64,000 nt of DNA from G047528285 sp047528285. Lineage in GTDB: Bacteria > Pseudomonadota > Gammaproteobacteria > Enterobacterales > Enterobacteriaceae. A model generated the notes under the pieces. It ran no database searches. It saw nothing but the letters and a program-made list of their open reading frames with translations, and was not told where the DNA came from. Shown here one piece after another: positions 9,601 to 20,697 of the stretch (its first letter is position 1; every line of letters begins with the position of its first letter). The position numbers were made by a program, and so were the translations under genes. The stretch spans positions 372,001 through 436,000 of the forward strand of contig CP180022.1 in the NCBI GenBank assembly GCA_047528285.1, in the 5' to 3' direction.

Positions 9601-10240
9601 TATTCATCATTAAAGCGCCAATAAAACCACTTTCACCGTAATATATTTTCCATGTCCTTAGGAATCTGCGGACCATCAAAATTCAGTGCATCAAGCATGC
9701 AACTCACTGTTAACAAGGATCCACTATTATAAGAAATAAAAGATAATAAGTAACTTTAGCAAGATTTTAATTTCACCATCCCTATCTCGAAACATGATAA
9801 TGCGGATAAAAGATCACTGGTTCTTGGATACCAAAGATATGCTGGCTAAGCACTGTATTCCCAATCTTTTCTACCTCAGAAGAAGAGAAGTAGTTTATGA
9901 CCTTCACTCTTACCCTATACCACCGACGCTGGCATGATGAATTCCGATAAGTAAATTTACCTGGTGCCAAAGAAATAAATAATCAGAAAATTGCATCGAT
10001 GTTTATCAGAAGATTAGGTATCGAGATACAACTCAAAATCGATCAAAAATTATCTGCGGCATCGGCGAAAAGTATGTTGTAACAATAATATACATACGAC
10101 AGGATACATAAGTACGCCGATAGCTCTTTTATAAAACATATATCATTAAAAATTTTTCTACAGACAGATTTCGAGAAAGGCTTTCCGTATCCTGAAGACA
10201 AAATCCCTATCTTTATTTCGTTACTAACGAGCTAAATAAT
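9600..10240 (+). pseudogene. mltG: mltG (yceG) relic, endolytic transglycosylase
   Basis: Before tmk, where mltG belongs, fragments match MltG in order. Near 9810 WFLDTKDML aligns with GWFWPDTWMY. Near 9993 SMFIRRLGIEIQLKIDQ aligns with SVFINRLRIGMRLQTDP. Near 10100 GYISTPIAL aligns with GAIATPGADSL. Stops and frameshifts separate them. MltG cleaves glycan strands and influences their length (family knowledge). The N-terminal membrane segment cannot be placed, so the left edge is a guess. The relic directly abuts intact tmk. Confidence 0.7.
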
Positions 10241-10318
10241 GTATATTTATTGTTAATCCGACGAGATATAAACAAACTACATAACAATATCACCAACCTC
10301 AAAATACAAAGGAAGCCC

Positions 10319-10957
10319 ATGAAGGGTAAATTTATTGTGATCGAGGGTCTAGAAGGCGCCGGTAAAACCAGTGCAATTATTCAAATAATGGATATCTTGC
10401 ACCAGCAAGCTATCCACGATGTCGTTTTTACTCGCGAACCTGGCGGCACACCCCTAGCGGAAGCACTTCGCACATTAATTAAAGACGGATTTGGAGAAGA
10501 GCCTATCAGTAATAACGCGGAATTACTGATGATTTACGCTGCACGAGTACAGCTAGTAGAAAGGGTTATCAAACCGGCGCTGAAACGAGGTGCCTGGGTG
10601 GTAGGTGATCGCCATGACCTTTCCACCCAGGCTTATCAAGGTGGGGGGCGTGGTATAAGCATACGCTTACTGCAAACTCTGCGCGATTTGGTGTTAGGAA
10701 ATTTTCGGCCAGACCTAACACTGTACTTGGATATTCCTGTGAAAGTCAGTCTAGCTCGCATCCATGCCCGTGGCCAACTAGATCGTATTGAGATGGAATC
10801 GCTAGCGTTTTTCAATCGCACACGCGCGCGTTATCAATCACTGATGAATGATCGTATTATCTCCATTGATGCCGATCAGCCACTCACCGTGGTAAGCAAC
10901 GCTATTCACGCGAAGGTAACGCAATGGATACAACAAGCTATGGTGCCGTCACCATGA
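10319..10957 (+). CDS. tmk: Thymidylate kinase
   Basis: 212 residues from the ATG at 10319, preceded by AAAGGAAG; an in-frame extension upstream to 10250 is unlike the family. Tmk phosphorylates dTMP to dTDP. The P-loop GLEGAGKT (10-17), the FTREPGGT motif, the DR(H) motif in GDRHDLSTQAYQGGGRG and the LID region with RIE are all present. It overlaps holB by 4 bases (ATGA), implying coupled translation. The preceding ancestral neighbour mltG is a relic, so a new promoter must lie within the eroded region. Confidence 0.96.
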   Translation: MKGKFIVIEGLEGAGKTSAIIQIMDILHQQAIHDVVFTREPGGTPLAEALRTLIKDGFGEEPISNNAELLMIYAARVQLVERVIKPALKRGAWVVGDRHDLSTQAYQGGGRGISIRLLQTLRDLVLGNFRPDLTLYLDIPVKVSLARIHARGQLDRIEMESLAFFNRTRARYQSLMNDRIISIDADQPLTVVSNAIHAKVTQWIQQAMVPSP

Positions 10958-11955
10958 AATGGTATCCCTGGTTAAATGCCACCTATCGAAAAATATTAGC
11001 CAGCTATCAGTTAGGTCGGGGGCATCATGCTCTACTGGTCTACAGTCAGTCAGGAACCGGCGAAATTTCGCTATATTATGCCCTTAGCCGTTGGCTAATG
11101 TGCCAAAAGCCAGAAGGAATAAAAAGCTGTGGTATCTGCCACAGCTGCTACTTGATGAAAGCTGGAAACCATGCCGATTTTTATCAACCAGAGCAGCCAC
11201 CCCCCCACAAGCTGATTCTTGGAGTGGACAATATTCGCACCATTATCGATCATATATATGATCGCGCTAGCCAAGGCGGACGAAAAATAGTACTACTTTC
11301 TCACGCCGAGCATCTAACTGAGCAGGCAGGAAATGCGTTATTAAAAACGCTGGAAGAACCACCTGAAAACACCTATTTTCTGCTAGGATGCCAGACGCCA
11401 GCACACTTATTACCGACACTTAGGAGCCGATGTCTCTATTGGCCACTTTTGACTCCGGACGAAGAACTAAGCCTACGCTGGTTACGACATGGGGGGCATT
11501 CTAATTCGCTGTCAAATCGCGCTGCATTACGCCTATGTGGCGGCGCGCCTATTTCAGCGGAGACTTTGCTGCAACCGACACGATGGCAGGAACGCTTGTC
11601 GTTGTGCGCAATGTTACAAGACATTATCGCCGGGGGGGATTTATTAACACTCTTGCCTGCGTTGAACCGAGATAAAGATAACGGGCCACTACATTGGCTT
11701 CTTTACCTGTTAACTGACGCGTTGAAATGGCAGCACTCTTGTTCACAGAAATTTCTAGTTAACATCGATAAAACTCAACTTGTAGCAGCCATAGCGGCTC
11801 GGTGGCCAAATGCCGTACTGCACGCCCAGTGGCAACACTGGCTACATTATTTACGTCAGTGCCAAGAAATAAGCAGCCTGAATCGCGAATTATTACTAAC
11901 CCATTACTTGCTTACTTGGGAACAAGGCATTTCTAACGCTACTTTTTTAATATGA
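10954..11955 (+). CDS. holB: DNA polymerase III delta' subunit
   Basis: 333 residues from ATG 10954, where MKWYPWL matches the family N-terminus; an upstream in-frame ATG at 10924 lies inside tmk and is rejected. HolB is the wrench of the clamp loader. The zinc module Cys50, Cys59, Cys62 and Cys65 is intact, the Walker A is degenerate (SQSGTGE, no lysine) as expected of delta', and NALLKTLEEPPENT is conserved. The gene carries three G or C homopolymers of 6-7 bases (11200, 11491, 11632), which is striking in an AT-rich genome; the frame stays open. The C-terminal half is the least conserved part. Confidence 0.93.
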   Translation: MKWYPWLNATYRKILASYQLGRGHHALLVYSQSGTGEISLYYALSRWLMCQKPEGIKSCGICHSCYLMKAGNHADFYQPEQPPPHKLILGVDNIRTIIDHIYDRASQGGRKIVLLSHAEHLTEQAGNALLKTLEEPPENTYFLLGCQTPAHLLPTLRSRCLYWPLLTPDEELSLRWLRHGGHSNSLSNRAALRLCGGAPISAETLLQPTRWQERLSLCAMLQDIIAGGDLLTLLPALNRDKDNGPLHWLLYLLTDALKWQHSCSQKFLVNIDKTQLVAAIAARWPNAVLHAQWQHWLHYLRQCQEISSLNRELLLTHYLLTWEQGISNATFLI

Positions 11956-11977
11956 TAGATAATATGATGAGTAATTT

Positions 11978-12775
11978 ATGTTTTTAGTTGATTCCCATTG
12001 TCATCTTGACGCCCTGAATTACAAAACTTTGCACCGAAATGTAGCAGAAGTCCTAGACAAGGCGCGCAGACGAAACGTAAAGCTGATCTTGTCGGTATGC
12101 ACTACGCTACCAGGGTTTCATTCTATGACGGAACAGATCGGACGGAGAAATGATGTCTTTTTTTCTTGCGGGGTCCATCCATTAAATCTCGATCAATCCT
12201 ATAATTTTGCAGAACTACAAGAACTAGCGACAAGGAGAGAGGTAGTAGCGTTAGGTGAAACCGGTTTAGATTACCATTATTATCATAATAACAAATCACA
12301 GCAACAAGCAGTGTTTCGCGAACACATTCGTCTAGGGATAACTCTTAATAAACCAATAATTGTACATACACGAAGTGCACGTGAAGACACGCTGGCTATT
12401 CTACGCGAAGAACACGCTAGTAAGTGTGGCGGGGTGCTTCACTGTTTTACTGAGGATCACACAACCGCCAAAGCACTCATAGAGATGGGGTTTTATATCT
12501 CATTTTCTGGAATTGTTACCTTCCGAAACACACATTTATTACGCGAGGTGGCACGATACGTTCCTCTAGATCGCCTTCTTGTGGAAACTGATTCCCCTTA
12601 TCTTTCGCCAATACCTTATCGCGGAAAAGAAAATCAACCGTCTTACGTGCGGGAAGTGGCGGATTTTTTGGCAACCCTAAAGGGCGTTTCGCTAGAAAAA
12701 TTGGCAACTTCCACTACCGCTAATTTTTTCAATTTGTTTCACATAGAAATACAGAGTTATCTTGATACAAACTAA
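11978..12775 (+). CDS. ycfH: TatD-family metal-dependent hydrolase YcfH
   Basis: 265 residues, identical in length to E. coli YcfH. The metal ligands are visible: HCH in DSHCHLD (7-9), GETGLDY around residue 93, HTR in PIIVHTRSAR, HCFTED, and ETDSPYL. TatD-family proteins are amidohydrolase-fold nucleases or D-amino acid-processing enzymes; YcfH's own substrate is uncertain (family knowledge). It starts 22 bp after holB in a tmk-holB-ycfH unit. The ancestral next gene, ptsG, is missing and a 5 kb desert begins at its stop. Confidence 0.94.
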   Translation: MFLVDSHCHLDALNYKTLHRNVAEVLDKARRRNVKLILSVCTTLPGFHSMTEQIGRRNDVFFSCGVHPLNLDQSYNFAELQELATRREVVALGETGLDYHYYHNNKSQQQAVFREHIRLGITLNKPIIVHTRSAREDTLAILREEHASKCGGVLHCFTEDHTTAKALIEMGFYISFSGIVTFRNTHLLREVARYVPLDRLLVETDSPYLSPIPYRGKENQPSYVREVADFLATLKGVSLEKLATSTTANFFNLFHIEIQSYLDTN

Positions 12776-15700
12776 TATAGACAACCGGAATTTTTATTAT
12801 CATAAAATTAATTTTCAATTCCGTTACTATTGCACGTAATTTTGTTCGTAAAATATCCTTCAGCAAAAACGCCAAAATTGCCAAACTAAAATAATTTCAT
12901 ATCGACTCAACTTTCGCAAACTTATACCTCGGTATTACTAAGTAAATGGTAAATCATAATTAAAAATATCTGAAACAATATTTTATTGCTTATAAAAATA
13001 AGCAACCGAACGCTTTATATATTCCAGATAGCCATTTATTTGGATTTTAAAAAACAAAATCGATCTATCAAAATCAGAACCATCAAAAACTAGATGGAAG
13101 TGATATGAAACCGTTAAAAATAAATCGTAATGAAATAAATATAAATCTCTATTGATTAGAGTGATATTGTATTTATGAAATATAGCAACATACATAAATA
13201 CTTTTTCTTACATAAAATACATTTTTAACATAAAATTTTATAGAAGCAAACCACAAAAAAAAGATTATGTCTGTCCAGATATCCGACAACCATTTTACTC
13301 TAATATTATTTAAATTCAATCTAAACAACAATATTTATATAAATATATAACACAACAGTATTTTTAATACCAAGATTTTCTGAAAACTCAATTACAGACT
13401 ATAGATAATATTTTATTATATCATCATGGGAATATTTACAGAATTTTATTTATAAATATGGAATATAATCAGTCATGCAAAAGGCCATTTTTAAATTTTA
13501 TTAATTGAATTAAAAATTGCTATATATGATATATATATCTAGATCTAAAAAAATAAGTTAAAACGTATTTTCTTACACGTCTATAAACGTAAATAACTAT
13601 TTATTTATCTACTTTGCAAAGCAAATAAAAGTATCAGAAAGATAAATCCTGTCATTCAAAATATTTTTAGTATTATTTTTAAATACATGAAAATACTTAT
13701 GTATGAAAAACACAAAAATTCATACAGTATTAATATTTTAAGATTAATTCATTATCATATCCATGATAATCTTGTTTTTCTTGCCTTGTTTAAAGTTTAT
13801 AGGATAAAAATGCAAATAAACCTAAAAGGATTTTAAACACCGTCTTACAAAACTAATAAGAGGGCCTTGATAACTAATATCTATGATTATGGATATAGAA
13901 AACTCCATTGATTTAATCTGCAACAAGCAGAGATGCTATCAATATTTATCATAATTCTTTTTAAAAGAAGATATACAAAATTAAAAAATCTAAGTCAAGG
14001 CAATATAATAAGATAGAATATCTTCTTGCATATCAGTATTTTTAATCCAAATCAAACATAAAGTGGCTTAAAATTAATATAAATAAAATGATACAATGGA
14101 GATACTATATTTTTATATTTTAATTATAAAGTATTAAAATAGCACAAACACACTATTTAAAATGATGTATAAAGATACGACTAAACTCTGTAAAATAATT
14201 AAAAACAATAAATTTTATTACAAAAAACCATTTATAAAATAAAATAAAATAAAATTTTATAACATATATTCTCCACCACATTACAATATTGCTTTAATAT
14301 TTTTTAGAATTTCTAAAAATATTACAGATTAATATCGCGTAATATTGAATTGGTGATTTAATGGGTTAATAAAGAAAATACCACCATCTAAATTAAATTT
14401 TAGAGTATATTCAAATATCAGTTTCAAAGTATTAAACAATATACTCAGTTTATCTAGAAAACTCACAACATATTTTTTTGTTATCATTTTTATTCCAGCT
14501 TGGTAATAAAAATATAAATCTAGGCTCAGATACATTTTCTTTCCTTAAAGGATCTTTAATCTTAGCAATAAACATACAATTAACAAATTAACTGTAGAAA
14601 TATTTTATTTGGAATATTGCTGAAATTTATCTGTATTTATAATTCTATATTAGCATATTTTACCAACCGTTTTGTAATAAGTTCTATTTGATTTTAAAAA
14701 TCAACAACTTTAAGAGAAAATATTTTATATTTATATATAAGTTTAATTGAACAAAATTTTAAACAGATCACACTTAAATCATATATAAGACAACTCTAAA
14801 TCCATTTAAAAGTATTAATAAAAATTCTAGCATCTATATATATTTTACTCTAAAAATAATATTTATACCAATATAAAAATGCAGTTTTAATAATAAAACA
14901 GATAATAGATTATTTATGTAACTCATAATAAAATAATTATTTTCATTTTTATAAAAAATTTTTAAATGATCGTTGTATTGTGTCTATATTATTACCTTAA
15001 CATTACAGTTGTTCTCTATAACAAGAAAAAACTAAAATCATTACACAGACAAACTAATAACAATCTTCGCAATTTGTATGAAATTCTCTTTGAGAATTTA
15101 TATAGATGAGTCTAAGCTGAATTGTAACATGGATAAATGGTTCTCCTCTTAAATAACAAAAAATACTTTTAGGCGATCCTAATAATCAAATAGATTTACA
15201 GTATTTTACTTATAGAAACTTATATAACTTTTCAACTTAATTTTTAAACTGATAGAAATATCATTTCATTATTTATCCTAATTACCAATTTAAAAATAAG
15301 TAAATACAATTTATCTTTATAAAATCCTAAGACGAAATAACATGAACTATTTATTTGATAATAGCATTAATCTTGAAAGATTTGATGAAAATAAATATAA
15401 AATTCAAGATAATATAGTCAATAAATACAAACTATTTTCCTATGTTTATAGAGTATAAAACAACCTACATATAAAATTTTTTATTCTGATTTCATCACTA
15501 ACGCGCATCCATAAAGAATAAAACTTATAAATTTAATAAACAAAATCATCCAAAGATTAAAAATCTTATCTGATAACATGTATTATACTCGTTTTTATCA
15601 TAGAGCCATGCTAATAAAAAAAATAAAATCACCTTATCCCAACTCTAAGTAATATGCAATATGTTGCCATACATAGACTATTTACGTAAGAATACAATTA

Positions 15701-17783
15701 GCATTTTATGTCTTGAGTAGTAATGTTAATATAGCTATAAAAATAAATATGTATCTCATTAAAACTAAGTGGTTAATATAAGAATATTATATTTTATAAA
15801 TAACACCCTTCAATTACTATAAGTCTTCATGACTATGATAAGAAAGTCAGTGATGTGACGACGATGATAAAACTGCTTAACATGATTAACCATGTTAAAA
15901 TTATTGAAATTTATCTAAATAAAGAAATCAACCACCAATGACCATAAACCCGTGGTTACCGATCCTTCTTAATTTCAGAAATCTGTAATACATGTCCTAC
16001 AATATTTTAAAATTCAACTCATCAAATTAATAAAAACCTCCAAACCACACATATTTCAAATTAATTGAGTAGCTTAGATTAATGCTGATTTATGAAGTAT
16101 CTTAAAAACGATTTAGAGTACAGAAAAAGTTCCGCGCACATTTTTGTAAAAAAATATATTATTCAATATATTTTTCTAATATTAATTTATTAATATTTTA
16201 GCAAAAAATGAAGTTTCCTGGCGCAGCTCCATTTGTTAAATACAGTGAAATAAAAAAACTTATATAAATATGAAACAGAATCATCGATTCAGGATACATA
16301 ATCCTTCTTTTTTATTAGAAAATCAGTGTTCTTCTGAAGAAGAAATGAATAGATTACGTAATCTTGAAATCATAATTAAATATTATATATGTAAATAAAT
16401 TCATTACACTAATCTAGAAAAAACAATGCAAAATTATACCTGCAACCAACTTACATCTTAAACGCTTACCGAAAATCAATACGCGTAGGATTACATCAAT
16501 TTTGATATATTTATATTTTTATAATGCATTTTTTGAAAAATGAATTTTAAATGCCATTTTTCAGTAAATATTATAGCATTAATATCATAATTATTCGACA
16601 TCAACCGCTCTGCTAAATCTATTAGCAGTGTTTAAAACAAGTTCAGATTCATTTAACGTTTTCGAGAAAAAACACAAAATGAAAGACAAATAAAACCATG
16701 ATTAATATGTCTCTGTATTGCTCTAGAGTAAAGAAGATTCTAAACTAGTCTTAGCACTCTTTCCATTCTACCAGAGCCATAAATGCCATTCCAATATATT
16801 TTGAATATCATTCAAAACTAATGGTTTATTGGATAACAACGTTTTATCTCCTAACAATCATGTATTATCCGCTGTAAAATAAATGACACATGGTTGATTA
16901 CGCTGATAATCGTATAATTAAAAGCACTTTATATTGGATTTTATTATAATAAAAGCACGAAACACTATAGCGACTTGTAAACACTACTAATCACATTTAA
17001 ATTTAATTTTTCATTATTGAATACATAACACAATTATCTGATCTTCTTAGATCCGATAATCTATGTAATAAGTGATATATAGACTTAAAATGGTAAAAAC
17101 ATAATCTGAATTCACCTATCCAGATCAAATCTCTTGCTTATAAAACATATTTTAAAAAAAGGATACATCACAAAATTACTCACGTAATATTTTACTATAT
17201 GTTTTTATTAACAATCTAATTTACAGATAAAAATTCGATTACAACAGCGTTAGTATTCTAATTTGAACCAATGATTCTAGTTGATTGAATGGACCGAAAT
17301 AAGTAATCTAATCATCAGCAAGATCTATAAAAAAACATTAAATTACTCTTTTGAGTCACGCTACACTTTTTCAGACTCTTTCACAAGAAAAGAGATCTAA
17401 ATACTTCCATCCTGGAACACCACTTTTATCTGTGTGATAATATATAATCTTTGCAACTGGCGTCATTTGAAATTAAATATAGAATGTAATAACCATTAGA
17501 AAAAGTTCTTTATGTCATTAAAACATCAAAAAAAAATAATAACATCATTGCCGAAGTCACAATACGTAAGTATCTTACCATCAATCTATATCCTCGCCTA
17601 GCAGCGATTTACAATAGAATAATCAGCATTAATCAGTTAAAATGAATAAAGTTATTCTGCGCAGTTAATACTAATTTTCGAATACAAAAACACCTTTTCC
17701 TGAAAAAGGTATCCCCTGTATCGATGTTAAACAATACAATAAAAAACATGTAACGATTTATAATCTCCTAAAAGGATATTGTT
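12776..17783. other. Gene desert between ycfH and pgi (5 kb)
   Basis: Five kilobases of very AT-rich DNA with no acceptable gene. One coding-like patch at about 15800-15940 reads IKLLNMINHVKIIEIYLNKE without a recognised match. A stretch near 12870 (SKNAKIAKLK) faintly recalls the PtsG N-terminus expected here, but is too weak to call. A hairpin ACCTTTT...AAAAGGT sits at 17692-17710, about 75 bp before pgi. The desert joins regions that are far apart in E. coli (ycfH and pgi), so a rearrangement breakpoint lies inside it. Confidence 0.65.
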
Positions 17784-19433
17784 ATGAAAAACATTAATCC
17801 AAGTTATACTAAAGCTTGGAAAGCGTTACAACAACATTTTAATGCAATAAAAGATGTGAAGATAAGCAGCCTGTTCGAACAGGAGCCAAAACGTTTTTTT
17901 TCTTTTTCAGCAATCTTCGAAGATCAGATACTGCTAGATTACTCAAAAAATAGAATCACCAGTGAAACTATGATGCTATTATTAGCATTAGCCAAGGAGT
18001 GCGCAGTGCAGGACGGCATTGCTGCCATGTTTAGAGGAGAGAAAATAAACTGCACAGAAAATAGATCTGTGTTACACATTGCGTTACGAAATCGTAGCAA
18101 TACACCGATTACAGTAGACGGAAAGGATGTGATGCTGCACGTTAATACTGTGCTTGCAAAAATGAAACAATTCTGCGAACGAATAATCAGCGGTGAATGG
18201 AAAGGTTATTCCGGTTGCACTATCACAGATATTGTTAATATCGGTATCGGAGGCTCTTATCTTGGCCCATATATGGTTACCGAAGCACTACGGCCTTATA
18301 AAAATCACCTCAACATACATTATGTATCCAACGTTGACGGCTCACATATCGTCGATACGATAAAAGAGCTGAATCCAGAAACCACTTTATTCCTTATAGC
18401 CTCTAAAACCTTTACTACTCAAGAAACAATGACCAATGCCTATAGCGCACGTACTTGGTTTCTGAAAACTGATGGAAATTCAAAACACATCGCACGCCAT
18501 TTCGCCGCATTATCTGCCAATAAAGAAGAGGTGGCTAAATTCGGCATTGATACTGAGAATATGTTTGAGTTCTGGGACTGGGTTGGAGGCCGCTATTCAC
18601 TCTGGTCTGCCGTCGGTTTATCCATTGCCCTATCGCTAGGCTTCGAAAATTTTGAGAGATTACTCAGCGGCGCGCATGCCATGGATCACCATTTCCTGAC
18701 CACTCCGCTGGATAAAAATTTACCGGTGCTACTAGCCCTTATCGGTATTTGGTATAATAATTTCTTTAAAATGGAAACCGAGGCAATTTTACCTTATTAT
18801 CAATACATGCACCGTTTCGCGGCATATTTCCAGCAAGGGAATATGGAGTCTAATGGAAAACATATCGATCGAGATGGATATCCCGTCAACTATCAAACCG
18901 GGCCAATCATCTGGGGAGAACCAGGTACAAACGGACAGCATGCTTTTTATCAGCTAATTCACCAGGGTACTAAAATCGTTCCCTGCGACTTCATTGCTCC
19001 CGCCATCAGCCATAATACTCTTATCCATCATCATACCAAGCTACTATCTAATTTCTTTGCCCAAACCGAAGCGCTGGCTTTTGGAAAATCACGAAAAAAG
19101 GTGGAACAAGAATTCAAAGCGGCCGGTAAATTACCAGATCAAGTGCGTCATGTGGCGCCGTTTAAAGTTTTCGAGGGAAACCGCCCTTCAAATTCTATTT
19201 TATTGCGTAAAATTACTCCCTATAATCTAGGGTCGCTAATTGCGTTATACGAGCATAAAATCTTTACTCAAGGAGCGATATTTAATATCTATCCTTTTGA
19301 TCAATGGGGTGTTGAGTTGGGTAAACAGCTTGCCAATCGCATTTTGGCAGAATTGACACAGGATAATCTAATTAATACCCATGACAGTTCTACTAACGGA
19401 TTAATTAATCAATATAAATCCTGGTGTCACTAA
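17784..19433 (+). CDS. pgi: Glucose-6-phosphate isomerase
   Basis: 549 residues, the E. coli length. Pgi interconverts glucose-6-phosphate and fructose-6-phosphate, the entry to glycolysis. The sugar-phosphate binding blocks GIGGSYLGP (154-162), SKTFTTQETMTNA, WDWVGGRYS, the catalytic region GEPGTNGQHAFYQLIHQGT with Glu and His, and the C-terminal FDQWGVELGKQLA with the catalytic lysine are all intact. AAAAGGATATTGTT precedes the ATG as ribosome binding site. It stands alone, with deserts on both sides, so it must carry its own promoter and terminator. Confidence 0.97.
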   Translation: MKNINPSYTKAWKALQQHFNAIKDVKISSLFEQEPKRFFSFSAIFEDQILLDYSKNRITSETMMLLLALAKECAVQDGIAAMFRGEKINCTENRSVLHIALRNRSNTPITVDGKDVMLHVNTVLAKMKQFCERIISGEWKGYSGCTITDIVNIGIGGSYLGPYMVTEALRPYKNHLNIHYVSNVDGSHIVDTIKELNPETTLFLIASKTFTTQETMTNAYSARTWFLKTDGNSKHIARHFAALSANKEEVAKFGIDTENMFEFWDWVGGRYSLWSAVGLSIALSLGFENFERLLSGAHAMDHHFLTTPLDKNLPVLLALIGIWYNNFFKMETEAILPYYQYMHRFAAYFQQGNMESNGKHIDRDGYPVNYQTGPIIWGEPGTNGQHAFYQLIHQGTKIVPCDFIAPAISHNTLIHHHTKLLSNFFAQTEALAFGKSRKKVEQEFKAAGKLPDQVRHVAPFKVFEGNRPSNSILLRKITPYNLGSLIALYEHKIFTQGAIFNIYPFDQWGVELGKQLANRILAELTQDNLINTHDSSTNGLINQYKSWCH

Positions 19434-20400
19434 TATATTTTTCTTGTAAATATACACTAAATAATTTTTTCTAATTTTACTTGATTTTCTTATGAACACT
19501 CATAAGAAAAAGCATGGCGATTGTTATTATTTAAAAATTCTTTTACAGATATTCTGTTTTTATCAACAACTAAAACTTTTAAATAATTATTAAATCAGAT
19601 CATTAGTATCATATTTTTATATCTGCTACCCATCTGATTCCATATCAAGGTGGAAATTAAAAATTATTTTAATTGTCAATTACTGACATAGAGCTATCAA
19701 GTAGCGCAAATTCTCTGAGGAACTGTGGTTGTGGATAGTTAACCACATTTATGTATGGTCAGAAAAATCTTCCATTTCCGAACGTTGACAACCTTTATCA
19801 CTATCGCTGATATCTCATATCAGTCTGCATGATAAAAATAGATAATTGGATTTTTTCAGAGCCTAACTTTGTCTTAAATCTCATTTTTAAAACTAATATA
19901 AATTTTATTGCATAAATCAATTATTTTAGTTAAAACTTAGATTTTTTAATTAAGTGCATTTGATGTTTTTAACACATAATAACATTATTAATATTATCTG
20001 TTCTTGTTCAAGAAACCCCGATATGGTATATATTCGATATATAAGCTATTTGACCTAGAACCTATCAAGAAAAATTTAAATATAGTTTATCTTATTTTCC
20101 ACTATCGCGGAATGCAACAAAAGCATAACCAACAATATCGTTGATATTAAAATGAGTAGCTTTTATACAAAAATACTGCATAAGTGCTCGGTATAAGCCT
20201 TCATAACTATTATTATGAAGCATAATAAATAATAAGTTACGTATACTAAAAAGACAATAAGACCTTTTATTAATTGATATTTTAAACAAAATTAAAATGA
20301 TCATTTATATAATAAGCCATTAGTTTACTAAAATATATTATTATATCAATAATTAGATGATTTATGGCTACCAATTATTAATACTCTTGAATCATTGCTG
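19434..20400. other. Intergenic region after pgi
   Basis: About 1 kb of AT-rich DNA with no gene I can support. A 70-residue frame on the minus strand (20092-20304) has no recognisable motif and is likely chance. Near 19726 a short inverted repeat flanks TGTGGATAG, one base from a DnaA box, but it is isolated and I do not call an origin. Confidence 0.6.
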
Positions 20401-20654
20401 GTGTTCAACACACCTACACTGTAACAATTTTTTCATCTCTAACATAGACGTTAATCCAATTCATCCGCAAAAACATCGGTTTAATCTTTTTCAATCTTAT
20501 CCTTATTGCTCATATGGGTAATTATCCTATCTATCTTCAAGCACGCAGTTCACTCTTGTATTTCTGCTACTAACCGCGGTACTATTTTATAGTTTTAACA
20601 ACATTTCTCGATCTTCTGTTAATCTATCGTCGTTTTTATATATTATTACGATAG
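20400..20654 (+). pseudogene. yciC: yciC relic, C-terminal end (inner membrane protein)
   Basis: Directly upstream of yciB, where yciC belongs, the sequence ends LLIYRRFYILLR then TAG at 20652-20654, matching the YciC end LLIYLFRLYMLIRQ. Earlier fragments in other frames fit too: AKTSV near 20475 (for AKTLL) and NNISRSSV near 20600 (for SNLISAVL). Only the last quarter is readable. YciC is a multi-pass membrane protein of unknown role (family knowledge). The left edge is approximate. Confidence 0.7.
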
Positions 20655-20697
20655 ACCTGAATGTTCGGAGTTTACTATTATTTCTATTGGATTTTTT

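Noticed and set aside
12860..12960. Possible ptsG N-terminal relic after ycfH
   Set aside because: SKNAKIAKLK resembles FKNAFANLQKVGK and the place is right, but no second fragment could be read.
16560..16700. Possible lysC relic on the minus strand upstream of pgi
   Set aside because: NRFSRAVDV recalls NRSADIV of LysC, next to pgi in E. coli, but it is short and requires gaps. Not claimed.
19720..19760. DnaA-box-like TGTGGATAG with an inverted repeat
   Set aside because: Single site with a mismatch, no cluster of boxes and no origin neighbours (dnaA, gidA).
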